From an archaeon (GTDB lineage: Archaea; Nanobdellota; Nanobdellia; Woesearchaeales; JAHJEM01): DNA of 13,945 nt. The translations under genes and the position numbers were made by a program. Each line of letters opens with the position of its first letter. Position 1 is the stretch's first letter. Of the stretch, positions 1 through 5,762 are shown in pieces. The notes below the pieces were generated by a model, which made no database searches, was not told the origin of the DNA, and worked only from the letters and a program-made list of their open reading frames with translations. The stretch covers positions 1-13,945 of the forward strand of contig JAGVFV010000139.1 of the NCBI GenBank assembly GCA_020057445.1, in the 5' to 3' direction.

Positions 1-146
1 AAATCCGAAGGATTTCTTGTTCCAGAAATGCCACAGCATTTCTCGGAATGCCTCGGGCATTTCTCGGAACCGCCATCTTATAGTAAAGTGAATCTCACTT
101 TACTATACTAGCAACTTGCACAATAGTATGTATACGCAAGTTGCTA
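1..146. repeat. Cluster of five consecutive hairpins (palindromes)
   Basis: Five inverted repeats follow each other with almost no space. Hairpin 1 pairs 1-6 with 10-15 (AAATCC/GGATTT, loop GAA). Hairpin 2 pairs 24-31 with 36-43 (AGAAATGC/GCATTTCT). Hairpin 3 pairs 45-52 with 56-63, with one G-T pair. Hairpin 4 pairs 79-91 with 95-107, a perfect 13-bp stem with loop ATC. Hairpin 5 pairs 109-119 with 136-146 (TAGCAACTTGC/GCAAGTTGCTA) around a 16-nt loop. The word GCATTTCTCGGAA occurs twice (36-48 and 57-69), so hairpins 2 and 3 partly derive from a tandem repeat of about 21 bp. I see no open reading frame here. Positions 147-202 hold nothing I can name. The cluster lies downstream of the minus-strand gene 203-877 and could end its transcript, but it is longer than a terminator needs to be. 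Confidence 0.8.
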
Positions 147-202
147 TTACTCCGAGCTGAAGCAGGGAGATTGCGATTGGCGATTCCTGACATCTCAAAA
201 GC

Positions 203-877
203 CTACGTCAGGGCACGGATGCGTATCTTCCCAGGAAAGATCTTCAAAAGGAGATCGATGTACACGTCATGCGAGACAGCAACGGCACCTCCATAAGTAT
301 CCACCAGTGCATCCCAGGTCCCCTCATAAAAACCAAATACGCTCTTCACCCGCATCTCATCTTCTTTAGGCACAAAAATCATATTGTCCAATATTACCAT
401 AGGAACATCACCGAGCCGGACATAGACAGTCTCATCCCATTCCTCTTCAATCGCACTCCACGCATCAGGAATGAGGACAGGAGTCGCCCCGACCCTTTTT
501 TTATAATAATCAATATAACCATTCCTAGAATCGACCTGACCGATGCATAATTTCGACAACACATGCTCAAAGACAGAATTCTCAGGTTCCATATCCTGAC
601 AGATGCAATCCTGCTTCTCGCCCCAGAGGGGCTCATCCTGCGTATCATATCCGACAGACTGATGAAATCCCAAATACCCAATGCCAAATGTCGCGCCTTT
701 GCAGAAATTATGCAGGACGATGAGCTTCTGCAAAAGACGAATCCTATCATTAACCAAAAACAAGCGAAAACCAGACAGACCAGCGATAGGATACAGCGGA
801 ATAGGGACCACATCCGCCTGCCCGACAACAAACCCTGATCGCCTCATCAGGCCAAATATCATATCCAACCGGTCCAT
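203..877 (-). CDS. Hypothetical protein, 224 aa, family not recognised
   Basis: I recognise no family. The reading frame is the longest across this stretch, and its ATG lies about 28 nt from a TATA-like box (901-910, TTATTTAAGT on the minus strand), which fits a leaderless transcript and supports this start. The protein mixes hydrophobic and acidic stretches, has no clear signal peptide or long membrane segment, and carries several cysteines, including C-I-C near residue 91. Segments such as VYVRLGDVPMVILDNMIFVP near residues 151-170 suggest beta strands, so a soluble alpha/beta fold is plausible. It is divergent from tRNA-Cys with a short shared promoter region and is followed by the hairpin cluster at 1-146. 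Shorter frames on both strands inside it look like shadows. Confidence 0.6.
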   Translation of the reverse strand: MDRLDMIFGLMRRSGFVVGQADVVPIPLYPIAGLSGFRLFLVNDRIRLLQKLIVLHNFCKGATFGIGYLGFHQSVGYDTQDEPLWGEKQDCICQDMEPENSVFEHVLSKLCIGQVDSRNGYIDYYKKRVGATPVLIPDAWSAIEEEWDETVYVRLGDVPMVILDNMIFVPKEDEMRVKSVFGFYEGTWDALVDTYGGAVAVSHDVYIDLLLKIFPGKIRIRALT

Positions 878-900
878 ATCCTGATAGAAATACGTAAATG

Positions 901-910
901 ACTTAAATAA
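901..910 (-). promoter_or_regulatory. TATA-like box for the 224-aa hypothetical gene
   Basis: On the minus strand this reads TTATTTAAGT, centred about 28 nt before the ATG at 877. There is no Shine-Dalgarno between it and the start, which suggests leaderless translation. Confidence 0.55.
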
Positions 911-921
911 TTTCTTAATAA

Positions 922-930
922 CTTTTATAA
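922..930 (+). promoter_or_regulatory. TATA box for tRNA-Cys and probably cupin-trmI
   Basis: CTTTTATAA lies about 32 nt before the first base of the tRNA, the usual archaeal spacing. No other TATA box exists before the cupin gene, because the matching position falls inside the tRNA. This box therefore probably drives tRNA, cupin and trmI together. Confidence 0.6.
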
Positions 931-957
931 AGACACCTCCATTTTTATCCCATTAGC

Positions 958-1030
958 GCGGGGGTGGCCCAGCGGCTACGGCGGCCGCCTGCAGAGCGGC
1001 TTTTCGGGGGTTCGAGTCCCTCCCCCCGCT
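958..1030 (+). tRNA. tRNA-Cys (anticodon GCA)
   Basis: A full cloverleaf can be drawn. The acceptor stem pairs GCGGGGG (958-964) with CCCCCGC (1023-1029). The anticodon stem pairs GCCGC (984-988) with GCGGC (996-1000) around the 7-nt loop CTGCAGA, which places anticodon GCA at 991-993. The T arm pairs GGGGG (1006-1010) with CCCTC (1018-1022), with one G-T pair, around TTCGAGT. The discriminator base is U (T1030), as expected for cysteine tRNAs. No CCA is encoded, so it is added after transcription. There is no intron. The gene starts a probable transcription unit with the cupin gene, whose ATG is 7 nt downstream. Confidence 0.95.
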
Positions 1031-1037
1031 TATCATT

Positions 1038-1487
1038 ATGAAAAACGCAGTCATCAACAAGAAAAACGCCAAGGTATTCAAGAACAGCCAAAGATGCATC
1101 GCGTACGAATATTCTCATGACGACAAGGACATCAACATCGCCGATGTGGAAATAAAGAATCCCAACCGCAGCAGAGCTGCGGGGTATTCTTTAAGCCTCG
1201 AACTGGTCGCCAAAGCCGCTGCAGAGCAGCGGGGTATTAACCCAGTTCGAGCAATAAAAGGAAGATACCCTGATTTTGGCACGGCGATGAACAAAGAAGT
1301 CAAGGAGATCATCTTCGTGACAAAAGGAAGCGGAAAACTCGTCATCGACAAGAAGATATACAGAATCAAAGAAGGGACGACTGCACTTCTCCTTCCACAA
1401 CAAGAGTATTACTTCAAAGGGAACCTCAACATCATCGCATCCTGCTCGCCTGCATGGACAGCGCAACAGCACAAGAGAACACCATGA
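1038..1487 (+). CDS. Small cupin-fold protein carrying an in-frame palindromic element
   Basis: A 149-aa single-domain cupin; its ligand cannot be read from the sequence. The N-terminus (INKKNAKVFKNS), the GRYPDFGTAMNKEVKEIIFV segment (75-94), KGSGKLVI (96-103), a KEGTTALLLP turn (111-120) and the end SPAWTAQQHK match a family of small prokaryotic cupins as I remember it. In those relatives VEI runs almost directly into GRYPD. Here about 34 residues (41-74) intervene, encoded by the repeat at 1157-1252, with no stop and no frame change. The C-terminal beta-barrel motifs are intact, so the gene looks functional. The ATG is 7 nt after tRNA-Cys with no promoter of its own. The stop overlaps the trmI start (ATGA), suggesting translational coupling. 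Confidence 0.85.
   Translation: MKNAVINKKNAKVFKNSQRCIAYEYSHDDKDINIADVEIKNPNRSRAAGYSLSLELVAKAAAEQRGINPVRAIKGRYPDFGTAMNKEVKEIIFVTKGSGKLVIDKKIYRIKEGTTALLLPQQEYYFKGNLNIIASCSPAWTAQQHKRTP
1157..1252 (+). repeat. Two-hairpin palindromic element, copy 1, inside the cupin gene
   Basis: Hairpin A: GAAT (1157-1160) pairs with ATTC (1186-1189), and CCGCAGC (1166-1172) with GCTGCGG (1176-1182), loop AGA. Core: TTAAGCC (1191-1197), then an outer stem pairing CTCGAACTGG (1197-1206) with CCAGTTCGAG (1242-1251). Nested hairpin B: CCGCTGC (1216-1222) pairs with GCAGCGG (1226-1232), loop AGA. Both hairpins are followed by GGTATT. AATAAA stands at 1151-1156 and again at 1253-1258, exactly 102 bp apart, a possible 6-bp target duplication. 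The element adds 34 codons (about 41-74) to the cupin gene in frame. Two other copies lie at 5309-5385 and 11861-11997. Confidence 0.85.
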
Positions 1488-2209
1488 AGAAACTCCTCAT
1501 CGCATCTGACGGAACATCCCATCTTGTTGATGGTGACAGGGATTTCCATTGCCGGGAAGGCATGATACCGAAGGACACGATTATCAAGGGAGGGATCTTC
1601 CAGGCAAAGAGCGGAGTCACATTCCACATCTTTGATGCTTCTTTCGCTGATTTCTTTGCAAGGATCAAGCGACGGGCGCAGATCGTCCTTCCCAAGGACA
1701 TCGGCACCATCATCACCGAAGCAGGAATCACGAGAAAGTCAATAGTTATCGACGCAGGGACAGGATCTGGCGCGCTTTCTAGCTTTCTCTCCCTGTACGC
1801 GAAAAAGGTGTATACTTTCGACAACAGGAAGGAACACATCGATGTCGCTGTAGAAAACTTCGCATTCCTCGGGCTGAAGAACATTATCGTGAAAGAGCTT
1901 GACATCTACGAAAAGAACGTACCGGTGAAGAATGCAGACCTTGTCACCCTTGATTTGACAGAGCCATGGCGTACCGTTCCTCACATCGAGAAAGCCATGA
2001 AGCCCGGTGCATTCCTGATAGCGTACAACCCGCAGATATCCCAGGCGATCGCTCTCGTCAATTCTCTCAAAGAGAACAAGAAGTTCATCGTGACGAAAGT
2101 CCTCGAGAACATGCAACGCGAATGGGAGATTGACGGTCACATCTCACGGCCGCGGTTCAACCAGATCGCACATACTGGATTCTTGACAGTCGCAAGAAAA
2201 CTCACCTAG
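1484..2209 (+). CDS. trmI: tRNA (adenine-N1)-methyltransferase, TrmI family
   Basis: TrmI enzymes methylate N1 of adenine 58 (and 57 in many archaea) in the T loop of tRNA, using S-adenosylmethionine. The 241-aa protein has the family layout. A small N-terminal beta domain comes first. The Rossmann methyltransferase domain has the SAM-binding motif IDAGTGSGAL (89-98) and an acidic residue after strand 2 (FDNRKEH, 112-118). LDLTEPW (156-162) matches the catalytic LDLPxPW motif, and the C-terminal SRPR (221-224) and HTGFLTVARK (230-239) segments are typical. I chose the ATG at 1484 because it overlaps the cupin stop (ATGA); an in-frame ATG at 1454 would add ten residues that do not fit the family. 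Its place behind a tRNA gene suits its role. Confidence 0.93.
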   Translation: MKKLLIASDGTSHLVDGDRDFHCREGMIPKDTIIKGGIFQAKSGVTFHIFDASFADFFARIKRRAQIVLPKDIGTIITEAGITRKSIVIDAGTGSGALSSFLSLYAKKVYTFDNRKEHIDVAVENFAFLGLKNIIVKELDIYEKNVPVKNADLVTLDLTEPWRTVPHIEKAMKPGAFLIAYNPQISQAIALVNSLKENKKFIVTKVLENMQREWEIDGHISRPRFNQIAHTGFLTVARKLT

Positions 2210-2228
2210 GCAATGCGCATTCATTACA

Positions 2229-2237
2229 CATTAAAAC
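2229..2237 (+). promoter_or_regulatory. TATA-like box for the DUF99 gene
   Basis: CATTAAAAC is centred 26 nt before the ATG at 2259. No Shine-Dalgarno is present, so the transcript is probably leaderless. The preceding stretch contains the perfect palindrome AATGCGCATT (2212-2221). Confidence 0.5.
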
Positions 2238-2258
2238 CCGAATCGCTTCTCTAGCAAT

Positions 2259-2825
2259 ATGAAACTCAAGAAAGAGAGCAGGATCATCGGTATCGACGAC
2301 GGGCCATTTGACAAGTATCACGACAAAGAGGCACTTATTGTCGGGACGGTCTTTCGCGGAGGAGAATACCTTGACGGACTCCTCTCGACAAAAGTCGAGG
2401 TCGACGGCATCGATGCGACACTGAAGATCATCCAGATGATAAACTCGTGCAAGTGGAAGGGACAGGTTCGCGTGATCATGCTCGACGGGATTGCGGTTGC
2501 CGGATTCAATGTCATCAACGCGAAGAAACTTCATGAGATGACGGACATTCCCGTGATCGTCGTCATCCGACGCTATCCAGACTATGAAGGCATGTTTCGC
2601 GCCATGAAGAAGCTTGGAATGAACGACAAGATTCGAATCATCGAATCGCTCGAAAACCCGGAAAAGATCGACTCCATCTATGTGCAACACATCGGCATAA
2701 CGCTACGCGAGACCATGCAACTCCTCAAGATCACCTGCACGCACGCAAAGATCCCAGAACCGATAAGGATAGCGCACATCATCGCGTCAGGGCTTGTCAC
2801 GGGAGAGAGCAAGGGCGATGCGTGA
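2259..2825 (+). CDS. DUF99 (UPF0215) family protein
   Basis: A 188-aa protein of the archaeal DUF99 family, which has an RNase H-like fold related to endonuclease V; the substrate is not established as far as I know. Hallmarks visible here are IIGIDDGPF (9-17), IVGTVFRGGEYLDG (27-40), VDGIDAT (48-54), VIMLDGIAVAGFNVIN (72-87) and the DIPVIVVIRRYPD segment (96-108). Length is normal for the family. The leaderless-type promoter fixes the start. It is a single-gene unit, and its last 39 bases overlap the 3' end of the convergent DUF1461 gene on the opposite strand. Confidence 0.9.
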   Translation: MKLKKESRIIGIDDGPFDKYHDKEALIVGTVFRGGEYLDGLLSTKVEVDGIDATLKIIQMINSCKWKGQVRVIMLDGIAVAGFNVINAKKLHEMTDIPVIVVIRRYPDYEGMFRAMKKLGMNDKIRIIESLENPEKIDSIYVQHIGITLRETMQLLKITCTHAKIPEPIRIAHIIASGLVTGESKGDA

Positions 2826-3455
2826 AATGACAAACGCTGCCCCCGAGACGAGGAGTATCCTCAACCCTATCTGCATCGAGATGTCCTCGAAGAACCTTCC
2901 CGGGAAAAGGACGATCAACGGATAATACTCTGGAAAAGACCAGTTGCCTTGCGGAAAGAAGACTTGATGGAAAGCAGTGAAAAGGCCATCGAATCCGAAT
3001 AAGAGCCCGACCAGGAAGAATAGGGCAACGCCAGCAAGCGTGATCAGAGACGCCAGCGAGAGGTGCGAGAAAAAGTCCCTGCCCGCGTTCGCATAATGGA
3101 ACATATGCCTCTTCCCGAGGTTCCTCCTGAAGATAAGGCCGACGCAAAAAACAGCAACGATGATCGCAAGAGCATACAGCGCATAACCGATGCCGATGAG
3201 GACCTTGACATCCGCAAGATGGTTTTTTTCCTCGTCGCTGAAATACCGCAATTGCTCCTGGTTCTGGAAATACCGGAATAGATTCTCTGTGACGACGATA
3301 GAAAGATTCTCAGGAATGATCTCATACGTGCCGTTCTTCTTGTATTCCTTTTTGTAGAAGTCCATGTTGAAGAGGAAATGGGAAAAAGAGCTCCAGACAA
3401 GGATGAAGACGAGGGCAATGATCAAGACAAACAGTGTTTTGCTTTTTTTTTTCAT
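2787..3455 (-). CDS. DUF1461 / TIGR01906 family integral membrane protein
   Basis: About 222 aa with four likely membrane segments: one at the N-terminus (KTLFVLIIALVFILVW), two in the middle (YALYALAIIVAVFCVGLIF and the LITLAGVALFFLVGLLFG region) and one near the C-terminus (GLRILLVSGAAFVISRIALA). The long loop after the first segment carries YFSDEEKNHLADVKVL, the family's acidic motif. FHQVFFPQGNWSFPEYYPL with LIVLFPGRFFED is the other family hallmark. The function is unknown. It begins just behind the abce1 stop, so the two are probably one operon. The ATG at 3455 is chosen, but an in-frame GTG at 3464, only 3 nt past that stop, is possible. Codons 2-4 contain an uninterrupted run of ten A on the coding strand, a slippage-prone site. 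Confidence 0.85.
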   Translation of the reverse strand: MKKKSKTLFVLIIALVFILVWSSFSHFLFNMDFYKKEYKKNGTYEIIPENLSIVVTENLFRYFQNQEQLRYFSDEEKNHLADVKVLIGIGYALYALAIIVAVFCVGLIFRRNLGKRHMFHYANAGRDFFSHLSLASLITLAGVALFFLVGLLFGFDGLFTAFHQVFFPQGNWSFPEYYPLIVLFPGRFFEDISMQIGLRILLVSGAAFVISRIALALSRDKP

Positions 3456-3467
3456 TTCCCACACAAC

Positions 3468-5210
3468 TCAAACATAATACAATTTATGCTCGCCCTTCTG
3501 CTTGCGGTCCATCTGCGAATCGAGCTTGTTCGCCCGCGGCCGTCCGTTCTCCTCGTCGCGACGGAATGTGATCTTGACCTCAGAAAGGAACATGTTCATG
3601 CCCTCTTCCATGCTCATCGGGCCTTCTGCATGGCCTTTTACGGCAGGAACGCCTGCAAAGACTATCAGGCGCTTTGAGAGGTAGTCAAGGAATAAAAGAT
3701 CGTGGTCGACAACGAGCGCCGCTTTCCCGCGGTCAAACATCATCTGACGGACTATCTTTGCCGCTGCGAGACGCTGCTCGACATCAAGATAGGCGGAAGG
3801 CTCATCCAGGAGAAACAGGTCCGCATCCTCTGAAAGAGTCTTTGCGAGATACACCCGCTGCAATTGCCCGCCCGAAAGCTCTGACATCTTCTGCTCCATG
3901 AGTTCTTTCAGGTTCAATGGGCGAAAAATGACCTCATACTTCAACGCGTCCTTCAGCACATCAGCGACATACTCCTCCGACTGCTCGAGATACTGCGGCT
4001 TATAGGCGATCCTCAGATCAGCAATCGTCCCCTTGGCCTTTATCACGCCTGCGAGGATCTTGACAAAAGTCGTCTTCCCGATGCCATTCTCCCCGAGGAT
4101 GCCGATGACATCATGCCTTGTAATGGTGCCTCCCTTTGCCTGCAGATGAAACTTTCCAAGCCGCTCATCAATAGCGTCCCACGCGGTCAGCGACAGATCC
4201 TTGATCAACGCCTCTGGCGGCTTTTCAGTAAAGACAATCTTCGCATCACGGAAACGCACATTCTCTTCCTTCAGATAACCCTCAAGATATGTGTTTATCC
4301 CTGCCTTTGTCGCCTTCACCTGGGAGACGATGCCATACACTCCCTCCTGACCATACATGATGTGCACGACATCACTCATGTAGTCCAGGATGATCAGGTC
4401 GTGCTCGATGACGACGACGCTTGTCTTCTCATCTGCAAGGGTTCTTATGAACTTGGCGATCTTCAGGCGCTGCTTGATATCCAGGTAGGATGTGGGCTCG
4501 TCAAAGAAATACACATTCGCCTTCTTCAAGACGCAGGCGGCAATCGCGACCCGCTGCAATTCCCCGCCAGATATCTTGTCAATATCTGTATCGATGACTG
4601 CGCGCAGGTCGAGCATGTCGATGATTTTCTCCATCTCTCCTTTCTCATCGACCTTCTTCAATAGCGTCTTGACGTTACCCTTGTACTCTCTTGGGATAAG
4701 ATCGACCTGCTGGGGCTTGTACGAGAGGGTGATCTCTCCCTTGTGCACCTTCTCGAAAAAAAGATGGGCCTCTGTCCCCTTGAAATAGGAGATGACCTCT
4801 TTATCAGCGACAGGCCCATCAAACCTGCCCATGTTCGGCTTTTGCACTCCCGCAAGGATCTTCACAGCAGTCGACTTTCCGATGCCATTCCTTCCGATGA
4901 CTCCGACAACCTTCCCGAACACCGGCGTCGGCAGGTTATAGAGCGCAAAACCATTCTTGTTGTAGCGGAAGATAGGAGGTTTGTCGAGAGCTTCCGGAAG
5001 ATTGACGATGTTGATCGCTCCAAACGGACAGCGGTGCACGCAGATGCCGCAGCCAGTGCACGTCTCCTCTATGGTATGGATCTTCTTGTCTGTATCGATG
5101 ACGATGCAGTCGGTCCCTGTGCGGTTGATAGGGCAAAGCCTGATGCATAGATAGTTCCCGCATTTTACGGGAAAGCATTTTGCCTTTTCCACAACTGCGA
5201 TTCTTGTCAT
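3468..5210 (-). CDS. abce1: ABCE1/Rli1 ribosome-recycling ATPase
   Basis: ABCE1 splits post-termination ribosomes after aRF1/Pelota action; it is cytosolic and essential in archaea and eukaryotes. The 580-aa protein has the full layout. The N-terminal Fe-S domain has cysteines 12, 17, 22, 26 and the CTGCGICVHRCP motif (51-62), enough for two 4Fe-4S clusters. Nucleotide-binding domain 1 has Walker A GRNGIGKST (106-114), signature SGGELQR (214-220), Walker B FFDEPTSYLD and H270. The hinge precedes domain 2, with Walker A GENGIGKTT (373-381), signature SGGQLQR (446-452), Walker B LLDEPSAYLD and H503. All catalytic residues are present. The lysine-rich tail after about residue 550 is somewhat extended. 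A TATA-like box 26 nt upstream indicates a leaderless transcript; the DUF1461 gene follows directly. Confidence 0.97.
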   Translation of the reverse strand: MTRIAVVEKAKCFPVKCGNYLCIRLCPINRTGTDCIVIDTDKKIHTIEETCTGCGICVHRCPFGAINIVNLPEALDKPPIFRYNKNGFALYNLPTPVFGKVVGVIGRNGIGKSTAVKILAGVQKPNMGRFDGPVADKEVISYFKGTEAHLFFEKVHKGEITLSYKPQQVDLIPREYKGNVKTLLKKVDEKGEMEKIIDMLDLRAVIDTDIDKISGGELQRVAIAACVLKKANVYFFDEPTSYLDIKQRLKIAKFIRTLADEKTSVVVIEHDLIILDYMSDVVHIMYGQEGVYGIVSQVKATKAGINTYLEGYLKEENVRFRDAKIVFTEKPPEALIKDLSLTAWDAIDERLGKFHLQAKGGTITRHDVIGILGENGIGKTTFVKILAGVIKAKGTIADLRIAYKPQYLEQSEEYVADVLKDALKYEVIFRPLNLKELMEQKMSELSGGQLQRVYLAKTLSEDADLFLLDEPSAYLDVEQRLAAAKIVRQMMFDRGKAALVVDHDLLFLDYLSKRLIVFAGVPAVKGHAEGPMSMEEGMNMFLSEVKITFRRDEENGRPRANKLDSQMDRKQKGEHKLYYV

Positions 5211-5230
5211 AGCACGTAAGAAATAGAATC

Positions 5231-5241
5231 AATTTTTAAAG
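5231..5241 (-). promoter_or_regulatory. TATA-like box for abce1
   Basis: Reads CTTTAAAAATT on the minus strand, centred 26 nt before the ATG at 5210. There is no Shine-Dalgarno in between. Confidence 0.6.
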
Positions 5242-5308
5242 GTAGCGGCAGATTGCATGAAAGCACAACTGCTGCAAAAATCCCGTCAAGAAACCCTCTT
5301 CCCAATGA

Positions 5309-5385
5309 ACAATCCCTGCGGAATTGTGTAAGCCTTGAACTGGTCAGACAATGCACTCCTAGAAAAAATGAGCCCAGTTCAGGCA
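5309..5385 (+). repeat. Two-hairpin palindromic element, copy 2
   Basis: Hairpin A pairs ACAAT (5309-5313) with ATTGT (5323-5327), plus CC/GG inside, loop TGC. The core follows: GTAAGCC (5328-5334) and an outer stem pairing CTTGAACTGG (5334-5343) with CCAGTTCAGG (5374-5383), with one G-T pair, then CA. Compared with copy 1, the C-G pair 1199-1249 becomes T-A (5336-5381) and T-A 1198-1250 becomes T-G (5335-5382), so pairing is kept while sequence changes. The interior is short (30 nt), without the strong GC hairpin of copy 1. It lies between abce1 and the remains of small minus-strand ORFs. I see no gene in the flanking stretch 5242-5308. Confidence 0.75.
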
Positions 5386-5493
5386 GTCATCAATCTCATC
5401 CGCCTCCAAGAGAAAGTTCATCCCGTCTTCTGTATAATAATCTGCACCCATCGCGCTCACCGTCTCAGTCCTCAATAAAGACGTGAATCCGTC
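5359..5493 (-). pseudogene. Degenerate continuation of a small ORF, ended by repeat copy 2
   Basis: On the minus strand the frame of the 35-aa ORF at 5494-5601 stays open after its TGA and runs to a TAG at 5359-5361. Inside it an ATG at 5451 would encode 30 residues, MGADYYTEDGMNFLLEADEI and on to DDCLNWAHFF. The acidic part looks like real protein; the last residues (CLNWAHFF) and the stop are encoded by repeat copy 2. The likeliest reading is a small gene whose 3' end was replaced by the element, with the 29-bp tandem duplication also disturbing it. I cannot tell whether this was one gene or two. Confidence 0.35.
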
Positions 5494-5518
5494 TCAGTCC
5501 TCAATAAAGACGTGAATC
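5461..5518. repeat. Perfect 29-bp tandem duplication
   Basis: Unit 1 (5461-5489) and unit 2 (5490-5518) are identical and directly adjacent. Each unit begins CGTCT and has AGACG 13 nt later, so each can form a 5-bp hairpin. On the minus strand the TGA that ends the 35-aa ORF lies in unit 2. Since 29 is not a multiple of three, the duplication changes which downstream frame follows that TGA. Confidence 0.9.
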
Positions 5519-5601
5519 CCTCGCTCCTCAATCTCCCATGGCGGCAGCTCATCCACCTCTTCAGAGAGGAGAAGCCTTCCTTTCATATCTTCAAACAACA
5601 T
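5494..5601 (-). CDS. Small ORF of 35 aa with its own promoter and Shine-Dalgarno
   Basis: The ORF encodes MLFEDMKGRLLLSEEVDELP and continues PWEIEERGIHVFIED, an acidic peptide with no family I recognise. The start is unusually well supported: GGGAGGT (5609-5615 on the minus strand) ends 7 nt before the ATG, and a TATA box (TTTAAATA, 5647-5654) lies at a distance that gives a leader of about 25 nt. The stop TGA falls in the 29-bp tandem duplication. With an intact 5' end and a disturbed 3' end, it may be the surviving front of a longer gene or a true micro-protein. Confidence 0.45.
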   Translation of the reverse strand: MLFEDMKGRLLLSEEVDELPPWEIEERGIHVFIED

Positions 5602-5608
5602 TTTTTAT

Positions 5609-5656
5609 ACCTCCCAGACCCCCATTCTTAACTATAGTTAATGTCCTATTTAAATC
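5609..5656 (-). promoter_or_regulatory. Promoter and ribosome binding site of the 35-aa ORF
   Basis: The TATA box TTTAAATA (5647-5654, minus strand) is followed about 32 nt later by GGGAGGT (5609-5615), spaced 7 nt from the ATG at 5601. A Shine-Dalgarno is rare in this window. Confidence 0.55.
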
Positions 5657-5682
5657 TTTTGGTCAAATTCTGCGCTCATGGC

Positions 5683-5762
5683 AAAAAAATGCGAAAAAAA
5701 TGTCAAATAAAGCACAAACAATGTCAACATCGGCAGAAAGCATTCCTTTGCCAACAAAAAAA
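5683..5762 (-). terminator. T-tract terminator region of the Lrp-like gene
   Basis: Directly after the stop codon the minus strand has three runs of seven T: 5756-5762, 5694-5700 and 5683-5689. The last two follow GCA. T tracts in the non-template strand are the main intrinsic termination signal in archaea. No stable hairpin precedes them. Confidence 0.6.

Noticed and set aside
394..831. Minus-strand ORF of 145 aa inside the 224-aa hypothetical gene
   Set aside because: It is rich in Ser, Arg and Met, shorter than the overlapping frame, and has no promoter at its start; a shadow frame.
1006..1251. Resemblance of the element's AGTTCGAGC to the tRNA T loop GGTTCGAGTCC
   Set aside because: The match is only about eight bases, and no acceptor or anticodon arm can be drawn for the element. 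Probably coincidence.
1157..1258. Archaeal intron excised through a bulge-helix-bulge motif
   Set aside because: The ends do not form the required 4-bp helix between two 3-nt bulges, and the other copies lie outside coding sequence. An in-frame repeat insertion explains more.
1454..1483. Upstream ATG of trmI at 1454
   Set aside because: It would add ten residues unlike the family and give a 34-nt overlap with the cupin gene. The ATGA overlap at 1484 is the usual coupled arrangement.
5253..5486. Plus-strand ORF of 77 aa across repeat copy 2
   Set aside because: It is rich in Ser, Pro and Arg, runs through the element and the tandem duplication, and has no homology that I recognise. It is a by-product of the open frame in the repeat core.
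5494..5496. Selenocysteine or read-through TGA joining the two small minus-strand frames
   Set aside because: The downstream frame begins inside duplicated DNA and ends in the repeat element; no sign of a SECIS element or selenoprotein family was seen. A normal stop is simpler.
5461..5518. CRISPR array from the two identical 29-bp units
   Set aside because: The units are directly adjacent without spacers, there are only two, and no cas genes are near.
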